Shown here: in pieces, positions 1 through 6,760 of the stretch | Position numbering within the stretch: position 1 is the first letter of the stretch | Layout of the letters: every line of letters begins with the position of its first letter | Source of the DNA: Candidatus Zixiibacteriota bacterium | GTDB taxonomy: Bacteria > Zixibacteria > MSB-5A5 > WJJR01 | Length of the DNA stretch: 9,076 bases | Direction of reading: 5' to 3' | NCBI GenBank assembly: GCA_014729565.1 | Contig: WJJR01000142.1 | Coordinates: 1 to 9,076, forward strand | Notes under the pieces: generated by a model | The model's database searches: none | What the model was told of the DNA's origin: nothing | What the model saw: only the letters and a program-made list of their open reading frames with translations | Program-made: the position numbers and the translations under genes

Positions 1-789
1 CTCCCACACTTGTTCACGTGTCCGGGCATCGATGATCCAGCCCCAGTCGACCATGATGTCTTCGGACTTGTAGAACTCGCCGATGCCGTAGAGTTCGAGT
101 TCGGCTTCCTCGTCGAGTGCAAACGCCTGCGACAAATAGGCATCATTGCGGGGACGCGTCAGGTCGATGTCGGGTTCGAGTCGGCCTGTCCCCATCGCCA
201 CGGTCGACACGTTGCCGTCGCTGCGAATTTCGATTCCCAATTTGCGAATCAGGTAACGCAGTTCGTCGTTGCTGAGATCGTGCTTTTCGTTTTTCATCCA
301 CTTGCCCAACGCATCGAGCAGGTCTTCCAATTCCTGGTTGAACTTCTCGTTGTCTTTCTCATTACCGAGATCGATGTTTCCGAAGTCGAAATGGTAACCG
401 TCGAAGTAGTACGGACGGTTGGCGTAGTAGTACACTTCGTACACGCCCGGCTTCAGATCGATATCGTCATCGAAGCGACGCAGCCATTCATTGTCATCCA
501 CCGCTTCGGTGAATTCCTCGTCCATCGACCACACCAGCTCGCGGCTGGCGGCGTCGATGATCCACGGATACGCGAACATGGCTTCGCCGCGTTCGTGCTC
601 CGCCCCGATGGCAATGACCTGAATGTCGCCGCGACTCTTTAACTCGAAGGCGGCCGACTGGAGTTCCCCCGGCTCGACATCGTCGATATCGATGATCACG
701 TCTTGGGCGTGGGACACAGTCCAGCACCCGGCGGTCAGAAGGACCGCCGCACACAGCCGTGTCACGGTTGATCCGATCTTGCGAGTCAT
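1..789 (-). CDS. Unknown secreted protein with a duplicated domain (C-terminus cut by window edge)
   Basis: The minus frame from the ATG at 789 stays open to base 1, giving 263 residues and no stop, so the gene continues beyond the left edge. The N-terminus is a clear signal peptide: basic start MTRKIGSTVTR, hydrophobic core LCAAVLLTAGCWTV (12-25) and a likely signal peptidase I site after SHA (residue 28). The mature part is acidic and aromatic-rich, for example GVYEVYYYANRPYYFDGY at 115-132. Residues 45-87 and 220-262 align without gaps at an offset of 175, with 16 identities including WIIDA and the R-E-x-V-W ending, so a domain of about 45 residues is duplicated. A charged, probably helical stretch (145-187) separates the copies. 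Export to periplasm or surface is inferred; I do not recognise the family and assign no function. GAGG three bases before the ATG is a modest ribosome binding site. Confidence 0.82.
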   Translation of the reverse strand, partial: MTRKIGSTVTRLCAAVLLTAGCWTVSHAQDVIIDIDDVEPGELQSAAFELKSRGDIQVIAIGAEHERGEAMFAYPWIIDAASRELVWSMDEEFTEAVDDNEWLRRFDDDIDLKPGVYEVYYYANRPYYFDGYHFDFGNIDLGNEKDNEKFNQELEDLLDALGKWMKNEKHDLSNDELRYLIRKLGIEIRSDGNVSTVAMGTGRLEPDIDLTRPRNDAYLSQAFALDEEAELELYGIGEFYKSEDIMVDWGWIIDARTREQVWE

Positions 790-827
790 TGGCCTCACGC
801 ACCTTACCGGTTGTATTTCACCCTTGA

Positions 828-868
828 AAGGACACGAGACACCAACCCTGGCATCACAGCGTGTCCTT
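828..868 (-). repeat. 9-bp perfect inverted repeat in the leader of the secreted-protein gene
   Basis: AAGGACACG at 828-836 and its exact reverse complement CGTGTCCTT at 860-868 are separated by 23 bases. The near arm lies about 40 bases upstream of the ATG at 789. In RNA it would form a 9-bp stem with a large loop; in DNA it could be a pair of half-sites for a dimeric regulator. No T-run follows, so it is not an intrinsic terminator. A functional role is unproven. Confidence 0.4.
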
Positions 869-916
869 CCTCACTGGCTTAGATACGAATCTCTCCATCT
901 GAAGTTGCGTCACCAC

Positions 917-943
917 ACCACTTTCAACTAAAGAATCAGTGGT
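917..943. repeat. 6-bp inverted repeat ACCACT/AGTGGT
   Basis: ACCACT at 917-922 and AGTGGT at 938-943 are exact reverse complements separated by 15 bases, in the tldE/secreted-protein gap. Repeats this short occur often by chance; it is noted only because it sits in an intergenic region likely to hold the promoter for the downstream gene. Confidence 0.2.
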
Positions 944-1013
944 CGTAAGATACTAAACCGCAACGGCTTGCTCCAGCACGGTCCGGGTTCCTTCGCTTTG
1001 TGCCATTCCCCGG

Positions 1014-2366
1014 CTAGAAACTGGTCTGGCCGGTGAACTTAAACGACCCCAAGTGCATCGCCGGCGCGGCGATACAGCCCAACGAGTCCCACCAGGCATT
1101 GATCAGCTCCCGCTCGGCCGAGATCGCCTTGATCGTCCCGAAGGCCCGCAGCATGCTGTCGGTGAAACGCAGGTTCTTCACCCCGCCACGCAGACGGCCG
1201 TTTTTGATCCGCATCAAGCCATCGCGCGTCATCCCGGTCAGGACCGCCTGGGGGGTGTTGATGAACCCGTTGATGTAGTGAAAGCGCGTCACCAGCAGGC
1301 CATTCTCCACATTACTGATCATCTCCTTGAGATTGGACTGCCCCGGCGCGATGAAGAGATTCAGCGCGATGCCGCCCTCGCCGGTGGCGTCGGGTGTCAG
1401 CGAATGACCGGTTGACTGTGTGTCATCACGATGCGCCGACATCGAATCGTACACGACTCCCCTGGCAACACCGTGGGTAAGCAGATCCACCCGACGTTTG
1501 GGAACGCCCTCGAAATCAAACGGGAAGGCGATCGCCGACGTGTCGGTCCCGTCATCGTAGATCGTGAGATTCTCCCCGGTCACCTGTTCACCGATGCGTC
1601 CCGACATGAACGAGGTGTTTTCCTGAAATGCCTTCGATCCGAATCCGATGTAGTTTACCCATTCGAAGATCGATCCCACTGCGGCCGGCTCAAGAATGAC
1701 TTCATAGTCGCCCGCAGTCAGTTCCTCTGGATCTTTGCATTTGACCGCTTTGGTAATGGCCGTGGTCGCAATCTTGCTGAAATCGATCTCGTCGATGTTG
1801 CGTGCCAAGCCCTCGGCATACCCCGACGAGTTTTCTTTCATCGCGATGAGGTTGATCGCCGCGGAACTGAGCGGGTGATATGCTGCCACGCCCTTGGAAT
1901 TGACCACCGCGATTTCACCGCACCCGGTCGACAACGAGCCGGCCACCATACAGTCTTTCTTCGCCGCCCGATTGATGATCGTGCGCACCTTGGCGGCACG
2001 TTGACGCGGTGTGAATCGCGCGGTCTTCTCGTGGTAGGTGTCCAGTTGTGCGTAATCCGACGGTCCCGGTAAGGACACGAAATCCGGATTTGGCTTTTGC
2101 ACCTTGGCGATCTTGGCCGCCATTTTGTACGCTTTACGCAGATCCGTCTTACTCAAGCTGTTGGTCGCCGCCACGCCGATCTTCTGATCGGTAACCACGC
2201 GGAAGTACACCTTGGTTTGGGTTTCCGACACATTTTGATGAATCGTCGAGTTGGCATACCGTGTCAGGTGGGATTCCGACCCCAGGAAGACCGCTTCCGA
2301 CTGATCGCCCAAATTGAGTTCAAGTGTTTCCTTCAAGCGGCTGATGATTTTGTCGCGTCCGATCAC
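1014..2366 (-). CDS. tldE: TldE/PmbA-type subunit of the TldD-TldE metalloprotease
   Basis: This 450-residue protein matches the usual PmbA/TldE length. Family features are the N-terminal stretch RVVTDQKIGVAATNSLSKTD (56-75), VNSKGVAAYHP (155-165), YEVILEPAAVGSIFEWV (221-237), DGTDTSAIAFPFDFEGVPKR (272-291) and the C-terminal GFINTPQAVLTGMTRDG (367-383). At 225-237, where TldD carries its zinc motif, there is no HExxxH, as expected for the non-catalytic partner. In the characterised E. coli complex, TldD and TldE together make a cytoplasmic protease that degrades unfolded peptides and removes the microcin B17 leader; the same chemistry is inferred here. The start chosen is GTG at 2366. Its GTGA overlaps the tldD stop by 4 bp and follows a GGGGGTGAG ribosome site, indicating translational coupling. 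The open frame extends upstream to 2456, but only as tldD read in another frame. Confidence 0.93.
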   Translation of the reverse strand: MIGRDKIISRLKETLELNLGDQSEAVFLGSESHLTRYANSTIHQNVSETQTKVYFRVVTDQKIGVAATNSLSKTDLRKAYKMAAKIAKVQKPNPDFVSLPGPSDYAQLDTYHEKTARFTPRQRAAKVRTIINRAAKKDCMVAGSLSTGCGEIAVVNSKGVAAYHPLSSAAINLIAMKENSSGYAEGLARNIDEIDFSKIATTAITKAVKCKDPEELTAGDYEVILEPAAVGSIFEWVNYIGFGSKAFQENTSFMSGRIGEQVTGENLTIYDDGTDTSAIAFPFDFEGVPKRRVDLLTHGVARGVVYDSMSAHRDDTQSTGHSLTPDATGEGGIALNLFIAPGQSNLKEMISNVENGLLVTRFHYINGFINTPQAVLTGMTRDGLMRIKNGRLRGGVKNLRFTDSMLRAFGTIKAISAERELINAWWDSLGCIAAPAMHLGSFKFTGQTSF

Positions 2367-3805
2367 TGGCTCACCCCCACGGTTACATTGTGAAAGCGTG
2401 CCGGCGCCGCACCGTGTGCCACGCGCGACGTTTGCATCGGCTCGCCCTTGCCGCAATTCGGCACACCCCAGATGTGCCAGTGGTTGCGATTACAGATCGC
2501 ATCGCACGAGTTCCAGAACTGCGGCGTGATGCCGGTATAGAGGGGATTCTTGTAGATCTGTCCCTTCTTTCCGCCCTTGATCTCCCAGGCGGCCTCGAGA
2601 CCGAACTGGAAATTCAATCGCTGATCGTCAATCGACCACGACTTGTTCGTATCGAGGAACAACGCCCCGTCGGAATCGGCCATCAGCGCGTCCAACTCGG
2701 CATCGCCCGGCTCGAGATTGATGTTGGTCATGCGAATGAGCGGTACCCGGTTCCACCCGTCGGCGCGCATTGTGCCATTGGATCGCTGATTGACGCGTGG
2801 TGCGGTCTCCCGCGACGTCAGGTATCCGACGAAAATCCCGTCGCGCACAATATCGAACCGCTGTGCGGGAACGCCCTCGTCATCGAAACCGAATGACCCC
2901 AGTCCCCCATGTACAGTGGCATCGCCGACGATCGTGACAATCGGCGCTCCGTAACGGAATCCGCCCATCTTGTCGAGCGTCAGGAAACTGCCGCCGGCCA
3001 GGGAAATCTCGGTGCCGAGCACGCGATCCAACTCGACCGGATGCCCGCACGACTCGTGCACCTGCAGCGCCATCTGCGAACCGTTGATGATGATCGTCCG
3101 CTCTCCCGATGGACAGGGTGGTGCAGTCAACAGTTCAATCGCCTCTTCGCGCACACGTTCGGCATGACCGACCAGATCCATCCGTTCGATGAATTCGTAG
3201 CCGGCGGTCCCCCAGTCGCCACGATGCGAATTCGGGTACGACCGGCGTTGGACCTCACCATCGCCGACCGCAGTGCACGTGTACCCCGCACCGCTCTCGG
3301 TGATCGTCTGGTCGATCTCGGCGCCGTCGGTTGACACGAAGATCTTGCGTGTACGAATGAAATCCATGGTCGATTCGGCCACGCGCACCTTCGGGTTCTT
3401 CTTCAGAATCGAATTCACCTTCGCGAGGACTTTGACCTTTTTCGACAGCGATACTCTGAACGGATCGGTATCGAATGGTGTCTCGAATGTGCCTTTGACC
3501 GGCTCCTGCTCTGCCAGAATCACATCCTCACGCTTGGTCAAGGCACTCGCTTTGGCGATTTGGATCGCCCGGTTGGCCACCTTGCGCATTTCACCGGCGG
3601 TACAGACGGCCGATGACGCAAATCCCCAGGCGCCGTCCATCAGTACACGAATGCCGAATCCCTGATCGACGTCGTTGGTCAATGTGTCGACCGTGTCGTT
3701 GGTCAGTTGGATGGCCTCGCGCGTGGTATGGACATAGCGCACGTCGCCGTACGTTACCCCCTTCGACCGGAGAAACTCGGCGGCATCTTTCAGTCTATCA
3801 ATCAT
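2363..3805 (-). CDS. tldD: TldD, zinc metalloprotease subunit of TldD-TldE
   Basis: The 480-residue protein is almost the same length as E. coli TldD. The N-terminal domain has the typical GDVRY (20-24) and GFGIRVLMDGAWGFASS (49-65). The catalytic motif HESCGH is at 250-255 (HExxxH: H250, E251, H254-region, as in peptidase family U62/M103), followed by PVELDRVLG. The C-terminal PNCGKGEPMQTS (449-460) contains Cys451, the position that supplies the third zinc ligand in E. coli TldD. The active site therefore looks intact. TldD is active only together with TldE, cleaving unfolded peptides that reach an internal chamber; known substrates elsewhere include microcin B17 precursor and CcdA, while the substrate here is unknown. 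The ATG at 3805 follows a strong ribosome site (AAGGGAGGG). The gene is first in a two-gene unit with its own promoter and overlaps tldE by 4 bp. Confidence 0.95.
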   Translation of the reverse strand: MIDRLKDAAEFLRSKGVTYGDVRYVHTTREAIQLTNDTVDTLTNDVDQGFGIRVLMDGAWGFASSAVCTAGEMRKVANRAIQIAKASALTKREDVILAEQEPVKGTFETPFDTDPFRVSLSKKVKVLAKVNSILKKNPKVRVAESTMDFIRTRKIFVSTDGAEIDQTITESGAGYTCTAVGDGEVQRRSYPNSHRGDWGTAGYEFIERMDLVGHAERVREEAIELLTAPPCPSGERTIIINGSQMALQVHESCGHPVELDRVLGTEISLAGGSFLTLDKMGGFRYGAPIVTIVGDATVHGGLGSFGFDDEGVPAQRFDIVRDGIFVGYLTSRETAPRVNQRSNGTMRADGWNRVPLIRMTNINLEPGDAELDALMADSDGALFLDTNKSWSIDDQRLNFQFGLEAAWEIKGGKKGQIYKNPLYTGITPQFWNSCDAICNRNHWHIWGVPNCGKGEPMQTSRVAHGAAPARFHNVTVGVSQ

Positions 3806-3807
3806 AA

Positions 3808-3816
3808 CCCTCCCTT
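3808..3816 (-). promoter_or_regulatory. Ribosome binding site of tldD
   Basis: On the minus strand AAGGGAGGG ends two bases before the ATG at 3805. It is the strongest Shine-Dalgarno-like sequence in the window and fixes the tldD start. Its strength fits a gene that opens a new transcription unit, in contrast to the weak or overlapping initiation sites of the preceding operon. Confidence 0.7.
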
Positions 3817-3827
3817 ATGTCCGTTCC

Positions 3828-3841
3828 CTGCGACGTCGCAG
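3828..3841. promoter_or_regulatory. 14-bp perfect palindrome, candidate operator of tldDE
   Basis: CTGCGACGTCGCAG is identical to its reverse complement over all 14 bases. It lies in the 97-bp gap between the kinase gene and tldD, starting 7 bases downstream of the predicted -10 box, so it would cover about +2 to +15 of the transcript. A dimeric repressor bound there could block initiation. Alternatively the RNA could fold as a 5-bp stem with an ACGT loop in the tldD leader. Operator function is inferred from position and symmetry only. Confidence 0.45.
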
Positions 3842-3848
3842 ATAGGAG

Positions 3849-3877
3849 AACATACCGGGCCAACGGAAGGCAGTCAA
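3849..3877 (-). promoter_or_regulatory. Sigma70-like promoter for tldD-tldE
   Basis: Read on the minus strand, TTGACT (3877-3872) matches the -35 consensus at five of six positions. After exactly 17 bases, TATGTT (3854-3849) matches the -10 box at four of six. The predicted transcription start is near 3842, giving a leader of about 37 bases before the tldD ATG. This is the only place among the gene junctions with such a match, and it lies in the first sizeable gap of the gene array. Confidence 0.6.
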
Positions 3878-3902
3878 TGACCGGGCGGGGCGTGTAGACA
3901 GG

Positions 3903-4790
3903 TCAAATCGGCGGGCGTGCCGGACGGGAGGCCGCCCGGGTGGCGAAATGAGTGGCCGTGTACGGGTCACGGTCAGCCAGCCACTTCGCAATCCAGGCGC
4001 CGGAGAATGTGTCTCCCGCGCCGGTTGGATCGGGAATCGGCTGACGTCGTCCCGACTCGAACTCACGCATCTGCCAGCCGCGGCCTTTGCGGAAAACGCC
4101 AAGTGATCCACGATCGGCGCGTGTCACGATCAGACACCGACACCGTCCCGGCCACAAAACGGTATTGGCCCAATCACGAACGGCATCTGTTCCGGCGGTG
4201 CGTCGGGACAGGATTTCGAATTCGCGTTCATTGACTTGAATGACATCAGCGCAGTCGATCATTCGTTTCCAGTGCGCCGGACGGCGTTCGTAGCGGGTGC
4301 CGTCGCCTCGCCGGCCCAACAACAAGCTGTGCACATCAATGTAGATTGTCCCCCGATACTCTCGTCGGAACCGCTCGAGATCGCGAATCGCGACATCACG
4401 CCCGGAAATGTAATTGATGAGAGTGATGTCGGCTGTCAGTGCGGGCCGAAGCCGTGTCCACGTCAGCGGTGGAACACGGTAGAGCAAGCGCTCATCGCGA
4501 TGATCGGGACCATGATACCGCAGACGGCACAGATTGCCGCGCCGGTTGAGTGGTACCAGTCCATCGGTGTTTATCTGACGATGTCGCGCCAGCCACCCTT
4601 CCACCGGTTGTTTGGCATCCGTACCCAGATGCGCAATCGGCGTGATGGTCAGTTGCGATTCGCCATGACGCAGTAGGGCTGCGACATTGAACAGAATGCC
4701 GCCCCAACCGTGACGGTTCCGAATACCTGTGCCGGCCACGTCATCACGGTTAATCGATCCGACCACGGCGACATGAAGGGCGTTCGACAT
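3903..4790 (-). CDS. PfkB-family (ribokinase-like) carbohydrate kinase, substrate unknown
   Basis: The 295-residue protein has the PfkB pattern throughout. It starts with the strand VAVVGSINRDD (7-17), followed by the sugar-binding glycine pair and Asn in GGILFNVA (30-37), NEREFE with the N-x-x-E motif (187-192), and the ATP/anion-hole signature DPTGAGDTFSGAW (254-266), in which Asp260 is the expected catalytic base. It should phosphorylate a sugar or sugar-like alcohol in the cytoplasm with ATP. Overall it does not resemble the kinase domain of HldE and lacks a nucleotidyltransferase domain, so I do not name it as heptose kinase, although its position 14 bp after a heptosyltransferase gene suggests a role in envelope sugar metabolism. 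The C-terminus ends in the Arg/Pro-rich TRAASRPARPPI instead of a typical glycine-containing end, but total length is normal. No good ribosome site precedes the ATG, so translation may depend on coupling. Confidence 0.85.
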   Translation of the reverse strand: MSNALHVAVVGSINRDDVAGTGIRNRHGWGGILFNVAALLRHGESQLTITPIAHLGTDAKQPVEGWLARHRQINTDGLVPLNRRGNLCRLRYHGPDHRDERLLYRVPPLTWTRLRPALTADITLINYISGRDVAIRDLERFRREYRGTIYIDVHSLLLGRRGDGTRYERRPAHWKRMIDCADVIQVNEREFEILSRRTAGTDAVRDWANTVLWPGRCRCLIVTRADRGSLGVFRKGRGWQMREFESGRRQPIPDPTGAGDTFSGAWIAKWLADRDPYTATHFATRAASRPARPPI

Positions 4791-4804
4791 CGGATCGGAC
4801 GGAC

Positions 4805-5869
4805 TTACGATGCCTCAGTGTCGGGGATGAAACGCTGCAACGCCGTCCACACCTGATCGGTGTCGATCTCGGTGAGACATTCAATCGGCTTGTCGGTGCG
4901 CCAGCATTCGTTCTTGTAACAGGGGGCACAGAACAGCGGATGCTTGATCGTAATTGCGACGTTGCTGTACGGCCCGACCTCTTCGGGATCGCCGGGCCCT
5001 GACAACACCACGGCATTGGCTTTAACAGCAGCCGCCAGATGCGCCAGCCCGGAATCGTTGCCCACAAATGCCGCCGAACGTCGAACCAACTCACCGGCCG
5101 TTGGCAAATCGCTTTCGCCGGCGAGATTCACAACATCGTCGCACTTGCTGAGCATCAGCACCTGGTCACACAACTGGCGATCGCCAGGCGAGCCGAGTAG
5201 CATGACATGTCCGCCAGTCGTCTCGCACCACCGTCGTGCAATCTCGGCAAACCGTCCCTGCATCCACATCTTGTTGGCTTGCGCCGCGGCGGGCGCCATT
5301 GCCAGAATCGTTTTCGAATCCTCGAGGGAGTAGTCTTCCAACGTCTCGGTTGCGCGAATCTGTGCGTTCTCGCCCGGGGTGTAGTAGAAGACCGGATTGA
5401 TGTCGGCGTCGGGATACTGCAACCGCAGCAACTCCAGATATCCTTCGACTCGATGCGGCCGCTTGCCATCCTTCTTGTACGGTTTTGCTTTGGAGAGCAG
5501 CAATCGCCGGCCTTCCGACGAGTACCCGATCCGTTCGGGAATCCACGCGTGCCACATCATCAACGCCGACCCAAACGACGTCGGCAGAATGAACGCCGTA
5601 CGAAACATCCCCGGACGCATCCGTCGGCCATTGTACAACACGGACTTCCGTCCCCGTGGCCCGTACAATTCGTCGAGAATCAACACGCGATCAATCGTGG
5701 GGACATCACGGTACAGCGGTGCGATTCCTGCCGGACACAGACACGAGATTGTCGCATCGGGTGCGGCACGACGGAGCGCATCGAAAAACGGCAATGCCAT
5801 CACCGCATCACCCACCCAATTGGGTGAGCGTACCAGAATCGCATTCTCTTTGGTCGGCTTTGCCATCAT
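4805..5869 (-). CDS. waaF: Glycosyltransferase family 9, lipopolysaccharide heptosyltransferase II-like
   Basis: From the ATG at 5869 the protein has 354 residues, close to WaaF. Motifs in order are RSPNWVGDAVMALP (14-27) at the acceptor-side N-terminus, ILPTSFGSAL (94-103) followed by IPERIGYSSEGRRLLL (110-125), and the ADP-heptose-binding half with APAAAQANKMW (192-202), LLGSPGD (224-230), GNDSGLAHLAAAV (270-282) and SGPGDPEEVGPYSN (290-303). A WaaF-type cysteine cluster follows (Cys314, 317, 322, 331). The enzyme should add a heptose to the LPS inner core at the cytoplasmic face of the inner membrane. The start is chosen because TGATG fuses the acyltransferase stop with this ATG; the ATG three bases on (5866) is an equal alternative, and the open frame back to 5902 lies inside the preceding gene. 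The exact sugar could differ in this lineage. Confidence 0.92.
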   Translation of the reverse strand: MMAKPTKENAILVRSPNWVGDAVMALPFFDALRRAAPDATISCLCPAGIAPLYRDVPTIDRVLILDELYGPRGRKSVLYNGRRMRPGMFRTAFILPTSFGSALMMWHAWIPERIGYSSEGRRLLLSKAKPYKKDGKRPHRVEGYLELLRLQYPDADINPVFYYTPGENAQIRATETLEDYSLEDSKTILAMAPAAAQANKMWMQGRFAEIARRWCETTGGHVMLLGSPGDRQLCDQVLMLSKCDDVVNLAGESDLPTAGELVRRSAAFVGNDSGLAHLAAAVKANAVVLSGPGDPEEVGPYSNVAITIKHPLFCAPCYKNECWRTDKPIECLTEIDTDQVWTALQRFIPDTEAS

Positions 5870-6753
5870 CAGTCCCGCCACCGCCGGTGTGTCCAGAGCC
5901 ACTGTCCGGGACTCCGGCGGACATGTTGTTCCAGTCGCGTGGTCAGCTCCTGTGTGATCGTGCGCACGTCGCGCTCGGTATCGCCGGTGGCATCATACAC
6001 AATCGGCCCGTCAATAAAAGTGGAGAATCGGCCATTTTGGTATTGCTCCAATACACCTGATAGTATCGGACATCCGAAGCGCACGGCCAGTGCCGCCGGT
6101 CCGCGCGGTGTCGATGCCGGCCGTCCAAAGAACTCGACGTCGATCCCCTCGGCCCCTGTATATTGATCGGCCAAAATGGCCACAAATCGCTTTCTGGCCA
6201 ACGAGCGCACAATCCCCTTCGTCGCCACCTGGGTGTGAATCACGCCGACACCCATCGCCGCCCGGCAGCGATTGTAAAACGCATCGACCAGCGGATTACG
6301 CATCGGCTTGACCACAACGTCGATTTCATACCCCAATGCTCGAATCCATGCACCGAACACTTCCCAATTGCCGAAGTGCCCCGACACCAGCACTGCGCCC
6401 TTCTGTCGCTCCATCGCTTCACGCAGTACGGTGGGATCACCGTCGACTCGCTCTAACAACTCATTCTGTCTTGTGCGCCCGAAACGCAATGTTTCGACAG
6501 CGGTCTGTCCCATTGTCTGAAATGTCTGACGGACAATTGCGTTGATCTCAGTATCATTGAGTGTGTCACCGTAGGCACGGGCGATGTTCTCATGCGCAAT
6601 GGCCCGTCGCCGTTTCCAGAGCTTGCCCACGAGCGTCCCGACTCCGCGTCCGAATGCCAGCGCCGCCCGACGTGGCAGCACACGTGCCACGAACGCAAAC
6701 ACACGCACCGCCGCATACTCGAGCCGGTGTTTCAGTGTCACACGTTCAGACAC
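5869..6753 (-). CDS. LpxL/HtrB-family lipid A (lysophospholipid) acyltransferase
   Basis: With the GTG at 6753 as start the protein has 294 residues, typical of LpxL/LpxM enzymes. The catalytic HX4E motif is present as GHFGNWE (His126, Glu131). Downstream come VVKPMRNPLVDAFYNRCR (about 153-170), ILADQYTG (194-201) and FFGRPASTPRGPAALAVR (208-225), all usual in this family, and a C-terminal QWLWTHRRWRD. The N-terminal segment (about 15-46) is moderately hydrophobic with basic flanks, fitting attachment to the inner membrane. The expected reaction is transfer of a secondary acyl chain to a lipid A precursor; phospholipid remodelling is an alternative. The open frame reaches 6921, but that extension lies inside the peptidase gene and looks non-native. 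GTG at 6753 lies 7 bp after the peptidase stop; GTG at 6741 is a second option. The 3' end shares one base with the waaF start. Confidence 0.9.
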   Translation of the reverse strand: MSERVTLKHRLEYAAVRVFAFVARVLPRRAALAFGRGVGTLVGKLWKRRRAIAHENIARAYGDTLNDTEINAIVRQTFQTMGQTAVETLRFGRTRQNELLERVDGDPTVLREAMERQKGAVLVSGHFGNWEVFGAWIRALGYEIDVVVKPMRNPLVDAFYNRCRAAMGVGVIHTQVATKGIVRSLARKRFVAILADQYTGAEGIDVEFFGRPASTPRGPAALAVRFGCPILSGVLEQYQNGRFSTFIDGPIVYDATGDTERDVRTITQELTTRLEQHVRRSPGQWLWTHRRWRD

Positions 6754-6760
6754 GGATACG

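Larger units (their letters stand above)
790..1013. other. 224-bp gap between tldE and the secreted-protein gene
   Basis: This stretch holds no convincing gene. It contains two inverted repeats, listed separately, and a 17-codon minus-strand ORF at 1006-953 that begins 7 bases after the tldE stop and is probably chance. I see no strong sigma70 promoter: the minus-strand TTGAAA at 927-922 lacks a good -10 box at the right spacing. No intrinsic terminator with a T-run follows tldE, only weak stems (arms 983-987/1009-1013 and 955-959/965-969). The length suggests that the secreted-protein gene has its own promoter, of a type I cannot identify by eye. Confidence 0.6.

Noticed and set aside
10..642. 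Long plus-strand open frame of 210 codons, and similar ones at 1431-2072, 5207-5827, 6584-7189, 7277-8005 and 7954-8691
   Set aside because: Each lies antisense to a well-supported minus-strand gene. The translations show no recognisable motifs and have the Arg/His/Pro-rich look of antisense frames in GC-rich coding DNA.
494..802. Minus-strand frame of 102 codons starting with GTG at 802
   Set aside because: It overlaps, in another frame, the gene starting at 789, which has a signal peptide, protein-like composition and an internal duplication. The 102-codon product is Arg-rich and has no such features.
955..1013. Possible terminator behind tldE
   Set aside because: The candidate stems are 5 bp, one needing a G-U pair or the other a loop of about 21 bases, and no proper U-tract follows. 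Termination may still occur by another route.
2367..2456. N-terminal extension of TldE to 2456
   Set aside because: The extra 30 residues are the end of tldD read in another frame; the GTG at 2366 overlaps the tldD stop and has a good ribosome site.
3878..3905. Possible terminator after the kinase gene (TGACC/GGTCA arms)
   Set aside because: The stem is only 5 bp with a loop of 18 bases, overlaps the kinase stop codon and has no T-run.
3903..3960. Suspected frameshift or truncation at the kinase C-terminus
   Set aside because: The odd Arg/Pro-rich end prompted a check, but about 42 residues follow the start of the DPTGAGD motif, as in complete PfkB proteins, and the other frame does not give a better family ending.
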